This document shows, piece after piece, positions 50,611 through 58,814 of a DNA stretch of 64,000 bases. This stretch comes from Flavobacteriales bacterium UBA1937. Its GTDB lineage: Bacteria; Bacteroidota; Bacteroidia; Flavobacteriales; Weeksellaceae. The stretch is from the NCBI GenBank assembly GCA_002337005.1, contig DDFD01000073.1, positions 1-64,000 on the forward strand, written 5' to 3'. The translations under genes were made by a program, and so were the position numbers. Position 1 is the stretch's first letter. Each line of letters starts with the position of its first letter. The notes under the pieces are model-generated. The model was given only the letters and a program-made list of their open reading frames with translations, made no database searches and was not told the DNA's origin.

Positions 50611-52824
50611 TTATAAATTATTATTAATCGCTTCTTGTGTTTTATCTGTTCCAAAGCTGATAAACCAACCTACAAAAACAAAGGTATTAACTGGTGGTTT
50701 TATGGCAGAAGAACGCATTCCGTCACTAGAAAAATTATAACCATAAATGTTTTTAGTTCCTAAAACATTGTTGATAGCCAAGACAAAAACCGAGAAAGAT
50801 TTTGCATCTTTTTTACCTATACTTGGCACGTAATTTACACTGAAATTCAATACGTTGTAATCTTTTACTTGTCCTTGGTTTTTAAGAACGGTATTTCCGT
50901 TTTCTTCTACAAAATTGTAATAAGGTCTTCCAGAATTGTAGTTGTAAGAAAGATTAAACCCAGTTTTCCATTCTGTGATAAATTTTTTAGCAACGATAGA
51001 AACGGTGTGTTTTGCAGCAAAATTAGGGAAGAGAGGCTGGTTGTAGTTCAAATATTCTCTTTTAGAATCTAGATATGAGTAAGAAATCCAATAATCAATA
51101 TTTTTTAAAGTTTTTTTATCTCTCCAGAAAAGCTCAATTCCTTTTGCGTAACCGCTTCCGTTGTTATTAATTGCCACAGGTCTGTATAGATTGGTAGAGG
51201 TTTTTAGTAAATCTTCATATTTTTTGTAAAAAGTTTCTAATCTTAGACTTCTTCCTTCTACGTTTCTTTGAACTTGAAAAATATAATGATCAGCTCTTTG
51301 ATAATTTGGGTTATAGTTGGCATCAAAATATTTACTTTCTGGATTTTGGTAAAAAATACCATAAGCTAGTGAACCTGTCCATTCTTTTGAAATTCTGTAA
51401 CCTAAAGCAAATCTCGGGGAGAAATTCCATTGTTTGATGGCGTCTGAATGTTCTGCTCTTGCACCTACTTGAACAGATAAATTATTATTGATTCCTAGAT
51501 TAGTCTCTGCAAACAATGAGGTGATTTTGTCTTTGAAAATATAATTATCATTGGCAATAGAAACCCACGTTTTCTCATTAGAGTCATTAAATTCTACACC
51601 AGCCTTAATGTTAGAGATTTTATATAATTTTCTTTCGATTACTGCTTTTGCGTTGAAATAGTTTCCTTTAGAATCTAAGTCATAATTAAAAACACCTGAA
51701 CCATTTTTTTCATTTTTAAAGTTCAAAATGTTTTGATTAAAGGTGTAAGAAGTACCTAAACTTAGCGTGTATTTTCCAAATTTTTCTCTGTAAGAAAGCG
51801 AATGAAAGGTGTTTTTACCTTTTTGATTAATTTTATTGGTATCCGCATAATCTTCTAGACTCGGCATTGCCAATTTCATAGAACTGCCATCATAACTACC
51901 ATAATATTTTATAAATCCGCCGCCTTTTGTTTTAATTCTAAAATTTCCGTTACCACCAATACTTTGTGGAGCTTTTTCGAAATCTGTATTAAAATTAAGA
52001 ATTTTTTGCATCAATTCTAAGTTAGAATATCCTAAAGAAGCACCAAAAGAATGTGTGCGCTCTTTATTAACCTGCTGAATGGTACCACTTGCAAAAATGG
52101 GAGAAATTCCAAAATCTGCAGAATTTCTTTCTGGCAAATCGATACTTTCTAAAGCTAAAATTCCTGATAATGCTTGTCCGTACAGAGCAGAATATCCACC
52201 ACTAGAAAAAACATTTCCTTTAAAAAGAGTAGTGTTCAGTCTATCCATTGCTTTAATTCCCGGAACAGAATTGCCAAAGTAATTATTGACCAAATTTCCA
52301 TCCATAAAAAATTTGGTTTCTGTTCCTGTTCCTCCTCTCACAAAAAGACCTTCAGATTCTCCTACTTTTTGAACGCCTGGTTGTGTTTCTAAAAATGAGG
52401 TGATTTGAGCATTAGAACCAGCGGTAGTGAGAACATCCATTGGTGTGAAAAGCGCTGAAGCACGTTTTTTATCACTGGATTCCATACTTCCTGCGGAAAT
52501 AACGACAGCATCTATTTCGTTCACCGATTCTTTTAGTTCAGCATTTATTACTATATTTTTATTCTCTAAAATAATATCTTTTTCTATTTCTATAAATTTA
52601 GGATGAGAGAAAACCAATGTTTGATTTCCTTTTTCTGATGTTTCGAATTTGTAGTTTCCGGCATCATCTGTGGTAGCTCCATCATAGGTGTTCTTCAAAG
52701 TTACAGAAACTTCTTTTAGCGGTTTTCCGTGCTTTCCTATAACTTTCCCAGAAATGGTGATTTGTGAAAATAAAGTTAGAGATAAGATAAAAGTAAAAGC
52801 AAAGGTTAAAATACGAGTTTGCAT
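50611..52824 (-). CDS. TonB-dependent receptor with carboxypeptidase-like N-terminal domain
   Basis: The 737-residue protein has a signal peptide (to about residue 22), a carboxypeptidase-regulatory-like domain at residues 25-105 (ISGKVIGKHGKPLKEVSVTL, DDAGNYKF), a plug domain (VVISAGSMESS, GLFVRGGTGTETKFFMDG) and a 22-strand-type barrel to the C-terminus. It imports an unknown substrate with TonB energy. I chose the ATG at 52824. Its promoter carries the paired operator and a perfect -7 box. Confidence 0.9.
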   Translation of the reverse strand: MQTRILTFAFTFILSLTLFSQITISGKVIGKHGKPLKEVSVTLKNTYDGATTDDAGNYKFETSEKGNQTLVFSHPKFIEIEKDIILENKNIVINAELKESVNEIDAVVISAGSMESSDKKRASALFTPMDVLTTAGSNAQITSFLETQPGVQKVGESEGLFVRGGTGTETKFFMDGNLVNNYFGNSVPGIKAMDRLNTTLFKGNVFSSGGYSALYGQALSGILALESIDLPERNSADFGISPIFASGTIQQVNKERTHSFGASLGYSNLELMQKILNFNTDFEKAPQSIGGNGNFRIKTKGGGFIKYYGSYDGSSMKLAMPSLEDYADTNKINQKGKNTFHSLSYREKFGKYTLSLGTSYTFNQNILNFKNEKNGSGVFNYDLDSKGNYFNAKAVIERKLYKISNIKAGVEFNDSNEKTWVSIANDNYIFKDKITSLFAETNLGINNNLSVQVGARAEHSDAIKQWNFSPRFALGYRISKEWTGSLAYGIFYQNPESKYFDANYNPNYQRADHYIFQVQRNVEGRSLRLETFYKKYEDLLKTSTNLYRPVAINNNGSGYAKGIELFWRDKKTLKNIDYWISYSYLDSKREYLNYNQPLFPNFAAKHTVSIVAKKFITEWKTGFNLSYNYNSGRPYYNFVEENGNTVLKNQGQVKDYNVLNFSVNYVPSIGKKDAKSFSVFVLAINNVLGTKNIYGYNFSSDGMRSSAIKPPVNTFVFVGWFISFGTDKTQEAINNNL

Positions 52825-52845
52825 AATTGTTTGTTTTTGATGGAG

Positions 52846-52916
52846 CAAAGGTATTTTAGCTTCATTTTGAAATGAAATAAGTTTTACCGAACCGTAAAAA
52901 ATAGAAACCGAATGGT
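52846..52916 (-). promoter_or_regulatory. Promoter with paired LytTR-like operator, TonB receptor gene
   Basis: -7 TACCTTTG at 52853-52846. Sites at 52886-52895 (ACGGTTCGGT) and 52907-52916 (ACCATTCGGT) are 21 bp apart, 33 bp from the outer end of the -7 box to the nearer site. Confidence 0.82.
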
Positions 52917-52930
52917 AATTTTTTGATTTT

Positions 52931-52988
52931 TTTTAACACCCCGACTTCGCTTTGCTCAGCCACCCCTCTGAAAGAGGGGAATTCTTCT
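52931..52988 (-). repeat. CCCC/GGGG hairpin repeat, copy D
   Basis: AACACCCCGACTTCGCTTTG, then CTCAGCCACCCCTCTG and AAAGAGGGGAA. It matches copy B in reverse orientation. The rest of the 392-bp gap to the AraC gene shows only an AATCAGCGAGAGA stretch near 53143. Confidence 0.8.
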
Positions 52989-53216
52989 AATCAATTTTAG
53001 AACGAAGGATAATTTAATTTTCAGAGGTCACAAGATAACTTCATATCTTCAAATTCTAGTTTTAAAAGGTTTTTCAGTTGTTTTTTTAAACTGATTCAGC
53101 AGATGAATGGATGCTGAATTTTATATCTGCAAAATCGGCTCAATCAGCGAGAGATTAAAGTTTTTTTGATAGGTAATTAAGTTACGACTTCTGTTAATTT
53201 TTTAAAATTCAGTTTT

Positions 53217-54122
53217 CTAAAGTATCGGAATACAAAAATCTACGTTGCATTTTTTTTCAGGATGTTCTTGGTAATTATTATGGTAAATTTCATAAGGATT
53301 GGTTCTTCTGTATTGATAACCGTTTTCATTCATCCATAGAAAAAGACCTTGCCAAGCTTTTTCAAATTCCTGAATGCCAATAAAGAAGCTTCCTACGATG
53401 TATTTTCCTTTTGGCAGAGTCTCAGCAAATATTTCTCCTTCATTTTTAATAGGCTCATCAAGTAACATACATGCATGAATTCTCACTTTATCTGGTGCAG
53501 TTACCTTGAAACTATCGTGATATACAGAAATCATTTTCACGTTTTCTCTTGGGAAAATATTTTTAGAAATTGCCCAAGAAATTAATTTATGATAAGCTTT
53601 TTCCACATTCTGTATGCCTATGCTCAGTACAGATGCTATGTGCATTTCGGGCATTTCTTTTACCTCAATTTTTGCGTTGGTTTCCATAAAATTTTTCATT
53701 TGATTAAGGTGGTAAAGATATTGCTGAAAAACGACTTCTTTTTGTCCGTTATTGCTATTAATTGGTAAAATCTTGCTGAATTTTTCGGGCGTATTTTTCC
53801 TAAAAACAGAAGGGGAAACACCGAAATGTTTTTTAAAAATCTTGCTAAAAGTAGAATGGCTTTTGAAGCCAACTTCTGAGAAAATATCTTCTATAGATTT
53901 CTGTTTTTGATGAGAAAGCATCATCGCAGATTTTTCTAATCTTTTTCTGGTGATGTATTCTTGCAAGGTTTCGCCGATGATTCCTCGGAAAATTCTATGA
54001 AAATGAAATGCAGAATAAGCGCCAATTTCTGCTAGTTTTTCTAGAGAAAGATCGTCTTGTAAATTTTGATCAATATGATTTAAAACTTTTCTTATTCTTT
54101 TTAAATGTTCTTCGGAAGTCAA
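53217..54122 (-). CDS. AraC-family regulator with GyrI-like domain
   Basis: The 301-residue protein has an N-terminal AraC/XylS DNA-binding domain (residues about 10-110: LSLEKLAEIGAYSAFHFHRIF and VGFKSHSTFSKIFKKHFGVSPS). The C-terminal GyrI-like domain (about 145-301) contains VLSIGIQNVEKAYHKLISW and PYEIYHNN. Such proteins (Rob-like, SbmC/GyrI fusion) sense small molecules. The divergent or target gene is not clear; the upstream GLPGLI gene is on the same strand and ended by a terminator. Confidence 0.88.
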   Translation of the reverse strand: MTSEEHLKRIRKVLNHIDQNLQDDLSLEKLAEIGAYSAFHFHRIFRGIIGETLQEYITRKRLEKSAMMLSHQKQKSIEDIFSEVGFKSHSTFSKIFKKHFGVSPSVFRKNTPEKFSKILPINSNNGQKEVVFQQYLYHLNQMKNFMETNAKIEVKEMPEMHIASVLSIGIQNVEKAYHKLISWAISKNIFPRENVKMISVYHDSFKVTAPDKVRIHACMLLDEPIKNEGEIFAETLPKGKYIVGSFFIGIQEFEKAWQGLFLWMNENGYQYRRTNPYEIYHNNYQEHPEKKCNVDFCIPIL

Positions 54123-54188
54123 TTTTTTGTTTTTTACAAATATATAAGTTCTTTCTATTCAAAAATGGTCTAATCTTGCGAAAAATAA

Positions 54189-54213
54189 AAGCTCGAGAAT
54201 AGTTCTCGAGCTT
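54189..54213 (-). terminator. Terminator of the GLPGLI gene
   Basis: AAGCTCGAGAA and its complement form a perfect 11-bp stem with a three-base loop; on the minus strand it is followed by TTATTTTT. Confidence 0.85.
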
Positions 54214-54249
54214 CCACAAAAATTTAGTTTGATATGAAGAAAGTGAATT

Positions 54250-55137
54250 TTATTTTTTAGTTTTTGGTTGAGGTAATTCTATGGTATTATCTGTGGCAGC
54301 ATAGAAATCTTTCAACATTTTTTCTTGGTCTTTTAACATTTCGCCTACAGTTTTATCACTACCGGGCATTTTTACACTTAATCTATCCTGAGGAATCTGT
54401 CCTCTAATTGATGCTAAAGGATCTTTTTTATATGTTTCGAAAGACGATTCAAACTTATCTCTAGAGATTACATTAATGTCATTTTTACCTCCAAATTGAG
54501 CCTGAAGTTTTTCGCTGTAAGAATATTCTTCAAATTCTTTTAGTTTTTTATTAGCAGTAAGAACCCAAGAATAATTTTTATCAGCATCTTCTATTTTTAC
54601 AATTAGACCTGGTAAACCAGAGAATTTATAAGGGCCATCAGGAAAAGGAATGGCTTCTGTAAACCAAGCCGTCCATTTTCTGCCGCCAAATTCTGTAGTT
54701 GCTTTTTGAGCTTCATAATCTCCAATTTTTTGTTTTTCGTTGGTGATTTGCCAGTTAAATTTTGGCTCTTCCTCGTATCCAAAAACAGAATTTAGCATTC
54801 TTTCGTTGAAGTTAACCTTCATACTAGGATATTCTTTGATTACCTTAAAAGCAAATTTTGGTTGTTGGAAAGATTTAGAAATATCCTTAAACATACCTGC
54901 TTTCATCATTTTATCTACTTCTATTTTAATGAGAGAATCTTGTGATACAGTAAGATAATCTTTATAGATAGACTTTTTATCCGAAATGTCTAGTATAGCA
55001 ACCGCTTTTTGTAAAGAATCTACTTTTTGTTTTGGTTTGTAAGTCAATTCGTAGAAAAATCGATTGGCAGTAGTTTGTGCACTGGCAAACGCCACTAAAA
55101 ATAATAAAGCAAAGCTTAAAGATTTATACAATTTCAT
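54250..55137 (-). CDS. GLPGLI family secreted protein
   Basis: The 295-residue protein has a signal peptide (to FASAQ) and the family-naming motif FSGLPGLIVKIEDADKNYSW, with AWFTEAIPFPDGPY just before. The C-terminus is Lys-rich. GLPGLI proteins are common in Bacteroidota, often beside TonB receptors, but their function is not known. It is monocistronic. Confidence 0.92.
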   Translation of the reverse strand: MKLYKSLSFALLFLVAFASAQTTANRFFYELTYKPKQKVDSLQKAVAILDISDKKSIYKDYLTVSQDSLIKIEVDKMMKAGMFKDISKSFQQPKFAFKVIKEYPSMKVNFNERMLNSVFGYEEEPKFNWQITNEKQKIGDYEAQKATTEFGGRKWTAWFTEAIPFPDGPYKFSGLPGLIVKIEDADKNYSWVLTANKKLKEFEEYSYSEKLQAQFGGKNDINVISRDKFESSFETYKKDPLASIRGQIPQDRLSVKMPGSDKTVGEMLKDQEKMLKDFYAATDNTIELPQPKTKK

Positions 55138-55236
55138 TTTATTTAATGTTTTCTTAATTAGTAAGACTTTTGAAAAAATGTTACAAAAACAAAAAAAAAT
55201 TTTTCATCAAAAAACTTTCGCAGAGAGTTTAATTTA

Positions 55237-55244
55237 TAATTTTG
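55237..55244 (+). promoter_or_regulatory. -7 promoter box of the DUF885 gene
   Basis: TAATTTTG matches TAnnTTTG, 19 bases before the ATG at 55264. Confidence 0.55.
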
Positions 55245-55263
55245 TGAGAAATAGAAATTGAAA

Positions 55264-57054
55264 ATGAAAACATTACGAAACGCAGTGATTGGCATTTTTG
55301 CAGGATTAAGTCTAATGATAAGTTGTAAAAAATCTGATATTGCCTTGCCAAAATCCGAAGCCAATATAGACAGCATCGCCTCTAAATATTATGAAGGTTA
55401 CCTTAAAATGTATCCGCTAGAAGCTACTATGCAAGGCGATTCTAGATATAATGATTTGCTTTCTAATAATATAAGTAATGAGTTTATTTCTAAAGAAATA
55501 GAATTCTACACCGAAACTCAAAAAAAATTAAAATCAATAGAGTATGATAATTTGTCTGATGAACAAAAAACGGTGTATGATGTTCTAGATTATACACTGA
55601 AAGACAAAATAGAGCGTTATGCCTACCATCCTGAATTGTTGCCTTTCAGTCAGTTTGAAGGATTGCCGCTAGATTTTCCGCTATTAGGAAGTGCCGAAGG
55701 AAATCAACCTTTTAAAACAACCAAAGATTATGACAATTGGTTAAAAAGAATAGACGCTTTCGTAATTTGGATGAATACAGCGGAAAAAAATTTCAGAGAA
55801 GGAATGAAACAAAACGTAGTTCTTCCGAAAAAATTGGTAGTTAAAATGATTCCTCAAATGCACAGCGAAGAAATTATTTCTGAAAATTTTGAGAAAAATA
55901 TTTTTTACGGACCAATTAAAAAAATGCCAAAAAATTTCTCTGAAAAAGATAAAGAAAAATACACTAAGTTGTACCAAGAAGCCATCAAAACAAAAATTAT
56001 CCCTATTTACCAAAAAATGGGCGATTTTCTAGAAAAAGAATATTTGCCAAAAGCCAGAAACACAGACGGAATAAATGCTATACCGAACGGAAAAAATACC
56101 TATGAGTTTTTAGCTCAATCTTGGACAACTACCCATCTAAAACCTGAACAAATCAATAAAATAGGAGTAGAACAAGTAGCTATGCTAAGAGCCGAAATGG
56201 AAAAGGTGAAAACACAATTAGGTTTCAAAGGAAGTTTAGAACAATTCTTAACCAGCCTGAAAACCGATAAAAAAGCAATGCCATATAAAACACCAGAAGA
56301 AGTAATTGCCGCTTTTAATGAAATTTTGAAAAAAATAGAACCGAAATTGCCTTCAATGTTCAGTAAATTCCCGAAAACACCTTTCGAAATCAGAAGAACA
56401 GAAAAATTTAGAGAAGCCAGTGCAAGCGCAGAATACAAACAAGGTTCGGCAGACGGAAAACGCCCAGGGATTTTCTACACACCAATTCCTGATGCTACCA
56501 AATACAATGTAACCAATGGTTTTGAATCTCTTTTCTTACATGAAGCAATTCCAGGACATCATTACCAAGTTTCGCTGCAACAAGAAAACACACAAATTCC
56601 TAAGTTTATGAGATTTGGTTGGTTTGGAGCTTATGGTGAAGGTTGGGCTCATTATTGTGAAACACTCGGTCCAGAGTTTGGACTTTACACAGATCCTTAT
56701 CAAAAAATGGGATATTTAAGTGACCAGATGTTGCGTGCAGTTCGTTTGGTAGTTGATACAGGAATTCACACAGGAAAAATGACCAGAGAAGATGCCATTA
56801 AATATTATCTGAGCAATATTTCTGATTCCGAAGAAGGCGCTACTGCTGCTATTGAACGTTATATGGCAATTCCCGGACAAGCGTTAGGTTATAAAATTGG
56901 TTCTCTTAAAATTTTAGAATTAAGAGCAAAATATCAAAAACAACTCGGGAAAAAATTTAACTTGGCGAAATTTCACGATGAAATTTTGAATCAAGGTTGT
57001 CTTCCGTTGTCTGTTTTAGAAAGAAAAATGGAACTTTGGGCGAAAAAACAGTAA
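55264..57054 (+). CDS. DUF885 family lipoprotein, predicted metallopeptidase
   Basis: The 596-residue protein has a lipoprotein signal (GLSLMISCKK with Cys near residue 22) and the DUF885 core. Zinc-binding HEAIPGHHYQ sits at about 430, followed by FGAYGEGWAHYCETLG and a GQALGYKIGSLKI segment. The HExxH and EGWA(H/L)Y motifs suggest a zinc peptidase. It is probably anchored in the envelope. It ends four bases before the DUF559 cassette. Confidence 0.88.
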   Translation: MKTLRNAVIGIFAGLSLMISCKKSDIALPKSEANIDSIASKYYEGYLKMYPLEATMQGDSRYNDLLSNNISNEFISKEIEFYTETQKKLKSIEYDNLSDEQKTVYDVLDYTLKDKIERYAYHPELLPFSQFEGLPLDFPLLGSAEGNQPFKTTKDYDNWLKRIDAFVIWMNTAEKNFREGMKQNVVLPKKLVVKMIPQMHSEEIISENFEKNIFYGPIKKMPKNFSEKDKEKYTKLYQEAIKTKIIPIYQKMGDFLEKEYLPKARNTDGINAIPNGKNTYEFLAQSWTTTHLKPEQINKIGVEQVAMLRAEMEKVKTQLGFKGSLEQFLTSLKTDKKAMPYKTPEEVIAAFNEILKKIEPKLPSMFSKFPKTPFEIRRTEKFREASASAEYKQGSADGKRPGIFYTPIPDATKYNVTNGFESLFLHEAIPGHHYQVSLQQENTQIPKFMRFGWFGAYGEGWAHYCETLGPEFGLYTDPYQKMGYLSDQMLRAVRLVVDTGIHTGKMTREDAIKYYLSNISDSEEGATAAIERYMAIPGQALGYKIGSLKILELRAKYQKQLGKKFNLAKFHDEILNQGCLPLSVLERKMELWAKKQ

Positions 57055-57058
57055 GTTC

Positions 57059-57121
57059 TTAGAAGGGTTCCCCTCTTTCAGAGGGGTGGCTGAGCGAAGC
57101 GAAGTCGGGGTGTCAAAAAAG
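57059..57121 (+). repeat. Left inverted repeat of the DUF559 cassette (copy E)
   Basis: Outer CCCCTCTTTCAGAGGGG hairpin, middle GGCTGAGCGAAGCGAAGT, inner CGGGGTGTCAAAAAAG. Same as copy B at 49658. Confidence 0.85.
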
Positions 57122-57127
57122 AAAAAA

Positions 57128-57547
57128 ATGGAAGCAATCAGAATAATTAAGTTCAAAGACCAAAATATTAGAAAAAGACTCATAGAAAATCTTCCATATA
57201 ATCCGAGGTTGAAGGAATTTGCTAAAAATCTAAGAAAATCCAAAAATCTGGCAGAAGTTCTTTTTTGGAACGAGGTGAAATCAAAAAAATTCTATTCATT
57301 AGATTTTGATAGACAAAGAGTTATTGATAATTATATTGTAGATTTTTATGTGAAAAGTCTTGGTTTGGTAATAGAAATTGATGGTTGGTATCACGAATTT
57401 AAAAAAGATAAAGACGAAGTAAGACAAAAATACTTAGAAAGTTTAGGAATCAAATTTTTTCGGGTTTCGGATTTTGATGTAAAGAAAAATATGGTGCTTG
57501 CACTACAAGATTTAGAAAATTTTATTCTTGAAAATTATAAGTTATAA
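57128..57547 (+). CDS. DUF559 domain protein, predicted nuclease
   Basis: The 139-residue protein has the DUF559 core: LRKSKNLAEVLFWNEVKSKKF, FDRQRVIDNYIVDFYVKSLGLVIEIDG and IKFFRVSDFDV. This is the Vsr-like PD-(D/E)xK layout, in which the VDFY Asp and IEIDG Glu are likely active-site residues. The start is the ATG at 57128; the longer frame runs into the left repeat and is not real. No other gene lies in the cassette. A role in repeat mobility is a guess from the position. Confidence 0.85.
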   Translation: MEAIRIIKFKDQNIRKRLIENLPYNPRLKEFAKNLRKSKNLAEVLFWNEVKSKKFYSLDFDRQRVIDNYIVDFYVKSLGLVIEIDGWYHEFKKDKDEVRQKYLESLGIKFFRVSDFDVKKNMVLALQDLENFILENYKL

Positions 57548-57560
57548 AAATTTTGCGCTA

Positions 57561-57624
57561 CTTTTTTGACACCCCGTCATTCGTAAACGAATGACACCCC
57601 TCTGAAAGAGGGGAACCCTTCTAA
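57561..57624 (-). repeat. Right inverted repeat of the DUF559 cassette (copy F)
   Basis: Inverted to the left one, with a different middle: TCATTCGTAAACGAATGA, itself a near-perfect hairpin. The outer 30 and inner 16 bases are the same as the left copy. Confidence 0.85.
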
Positions 57625-57629
57625 CAACA

Positions 57630-58250
57630 TTATTCCTTAAAAAGCATCTTCGTAATATAATCTCGCTCCTGATTTCCACGAGCGGGAGAATATTCTCTTC
57701 CGTAGAAAATAATCTGAAGATGAAGTTTATTCCAAGTTTCTTTTGGGAAAAGTTTTTTAGCATCGTTTTCGGTTTGTACCACGTTTTTACCTTCGGTTAA
57801 TTTCCATTGTTTCATGAGTCTATGAATGTGAGTATCCACAGGAAAAGCAGGAAAACCAAAAGCCTGACTCATCACTACAGAAGCTGTTTTGTGACCAACT
57901 CCTGCTAGATTTTCTAAATCTTCAAAAGTAGCGGGAACTTCGCCATTGTGTTTTTCTAGAAGTTGATTGGCCATCAATTTTAGATTTTTGGCTTTGGTGG
58001 TAGAAAGTCCGATTTCTTTAATTAATTCCTTGATTTCGGATTCTTCCAAAGCAGCCATTTTTTGTGGATTTGGTGCTACAGAAAAAAGTTTTGGCGTTAC
58101 TTCGTTTACCTTTTTATCGGTAGTTTGAGCAGAGAGCGCTACGGCAACTAAAAGTTCATACGCATTTTTATGATGTAACGGGATAGGAACTTTTGGATAG
58201 ATTTTTTCTAACTCCGTCATTACTATTTTTGCACGCTCTTTCTTGGTCAT
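57630..58250 (-). CDS. nth: Endonuclease III without the Fe-S cysteines
   Basis: The 206-residue protein has the helix-hairpin-helix LENLAGVGHKTASVV with the catalytic Lys, and FPVDTHIHRL with the catalytic Asp. The C-terminus, where E. coli Nth has four cysteines for a 4Fe-4S cluster, reads IFYGREYSPARGNQ and contains none. It should still remove oxidised pyrimidines from DNA. Cluster loss occurs in some lineages, so this is probably real and not an error. Confidence 0.9.
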   Translation of the reverse strand: MTKKERAKIVMTELEKIYPKVPIPLHHKNAYELLVAVALSAQTTDKKVNEVTPKLFSVAPNPQKMAALEESEIKELIKEIGLSTTKAKNLKLMANQLLEKHNGEVPATFEDLENLAGVGHKTASVVMSQAFGFPAFPVDTHIHRLMKQWKLTEGKNVVQTENDAKKLFPKETWNKLHLQIIFYGREYSPARGNQERDYITKMLFKE

Positions 58251-58352
58251 TTTCTGTAAATTTGAACAAAAATACTAAAAAGTTGGAAGAAGAAAGTCCA
58301 AAGTCGGAAGATGAAGCTCGAAACTTAAAAAAACGAAATAAAAAATATAATT

Positions 58353-58799
58353 ATGCTAAAAATAGGTGAAAAACTTCCTGAATTTCAGGTGGAAAATCAA
58401 GATGGAAATTTGGTGAAATCTTCGGATTTTAAAGGGAAAAAATTAGTGGTTTTCTTTTATCCAAAAGCCAATACGCCAGGTTGTACCGCAGAAGCGTGCA
58501 ATTTAAATGAAAACATAGAATATCTTACCAAGCAAGGTTTTACTATTCTTGGGATTTCCGCAGATTCTGTGAAGTTACAGAAAAAATTTCACACAAAATT
58601 TGGTTTCAAATATGATTTATTGGCAGACGAAACCCACGAAATTTGCAAAAAATTCGGAGTTTGGCAGCTCAAGAAATTTATGGGCAGAGAATTTATGGGA
58701 ATTGTAAGAACTACTTTTTTGTTTGATGAAAATTCTGTGTGTACAGAAGTCATCGAAAAAGTAGATACTAAAGATCACGTCGCTCAGATTTTGAAATAA
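58353..58799 (+). CDS. bcp: Thioredoxin-dependent peroxiredoxin (Bcp)
   Basis: The 148-residue protein has FYPKANTPGCTAEACNLNE. The first Cys is the peroxidatic one; the second, five residues later, is the resolving Cys of many Bcp enzymes. KKFGVWQLKKFMGREFMGI is the other family mark. It reduces peroxides in the cytoplasm. It follows a GGAAGA-rich gap and is monocistronic. Confidence 0.93.
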   Translation: MLKIGEKLPEFQVENQDGNLVKSSDFKGKKLVVFFYPKANTPGCTAEACNLNENIEYLTKQGFTILGISADSVKLQKKFHTKFGFKYDLLADETHEICKKFGVWQLKKFMGREFMGIVRTTFLFDENSVCTEVIEKVDTKDHVAQILK

Positions 58800-58814
58800 A
58801 TCAGAGAGAATTTT

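Larger units (their letters stand above)
57059..57624 (+). mobile_element. Possible mobile cassette: DUF559 gene with long inverted repeats
   Basis: A 566-bp unit with one gene inside. The outer 30 bases, TTAGAAGGGTTCCCCTCTTT to GAGGGGTG, are perfect inverted copies at 57059-57088 and 57595-57624. An inner 16 bases (CGGGGTGTCAAAAAAG) match at 57106-57121 and inverted at 57561-57576. Between inner and outer parts the two ends differ. The unit lies between the stops of DUF885 and nth with four or five spare bases. Solo copies are at 45906, 49658, 50538 and 52931. I infer that the repeats move or are moved by the unit. Confidence 0.6.

Noticed and set aside
57086..57127. N-terminal extension of the DUF559 gene into the left repeat (MAERSEVG...)
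   Set aside because: It is an open reading of the repeat sequence, also present where no gene follows; the ATG at 57128 starts the domain.
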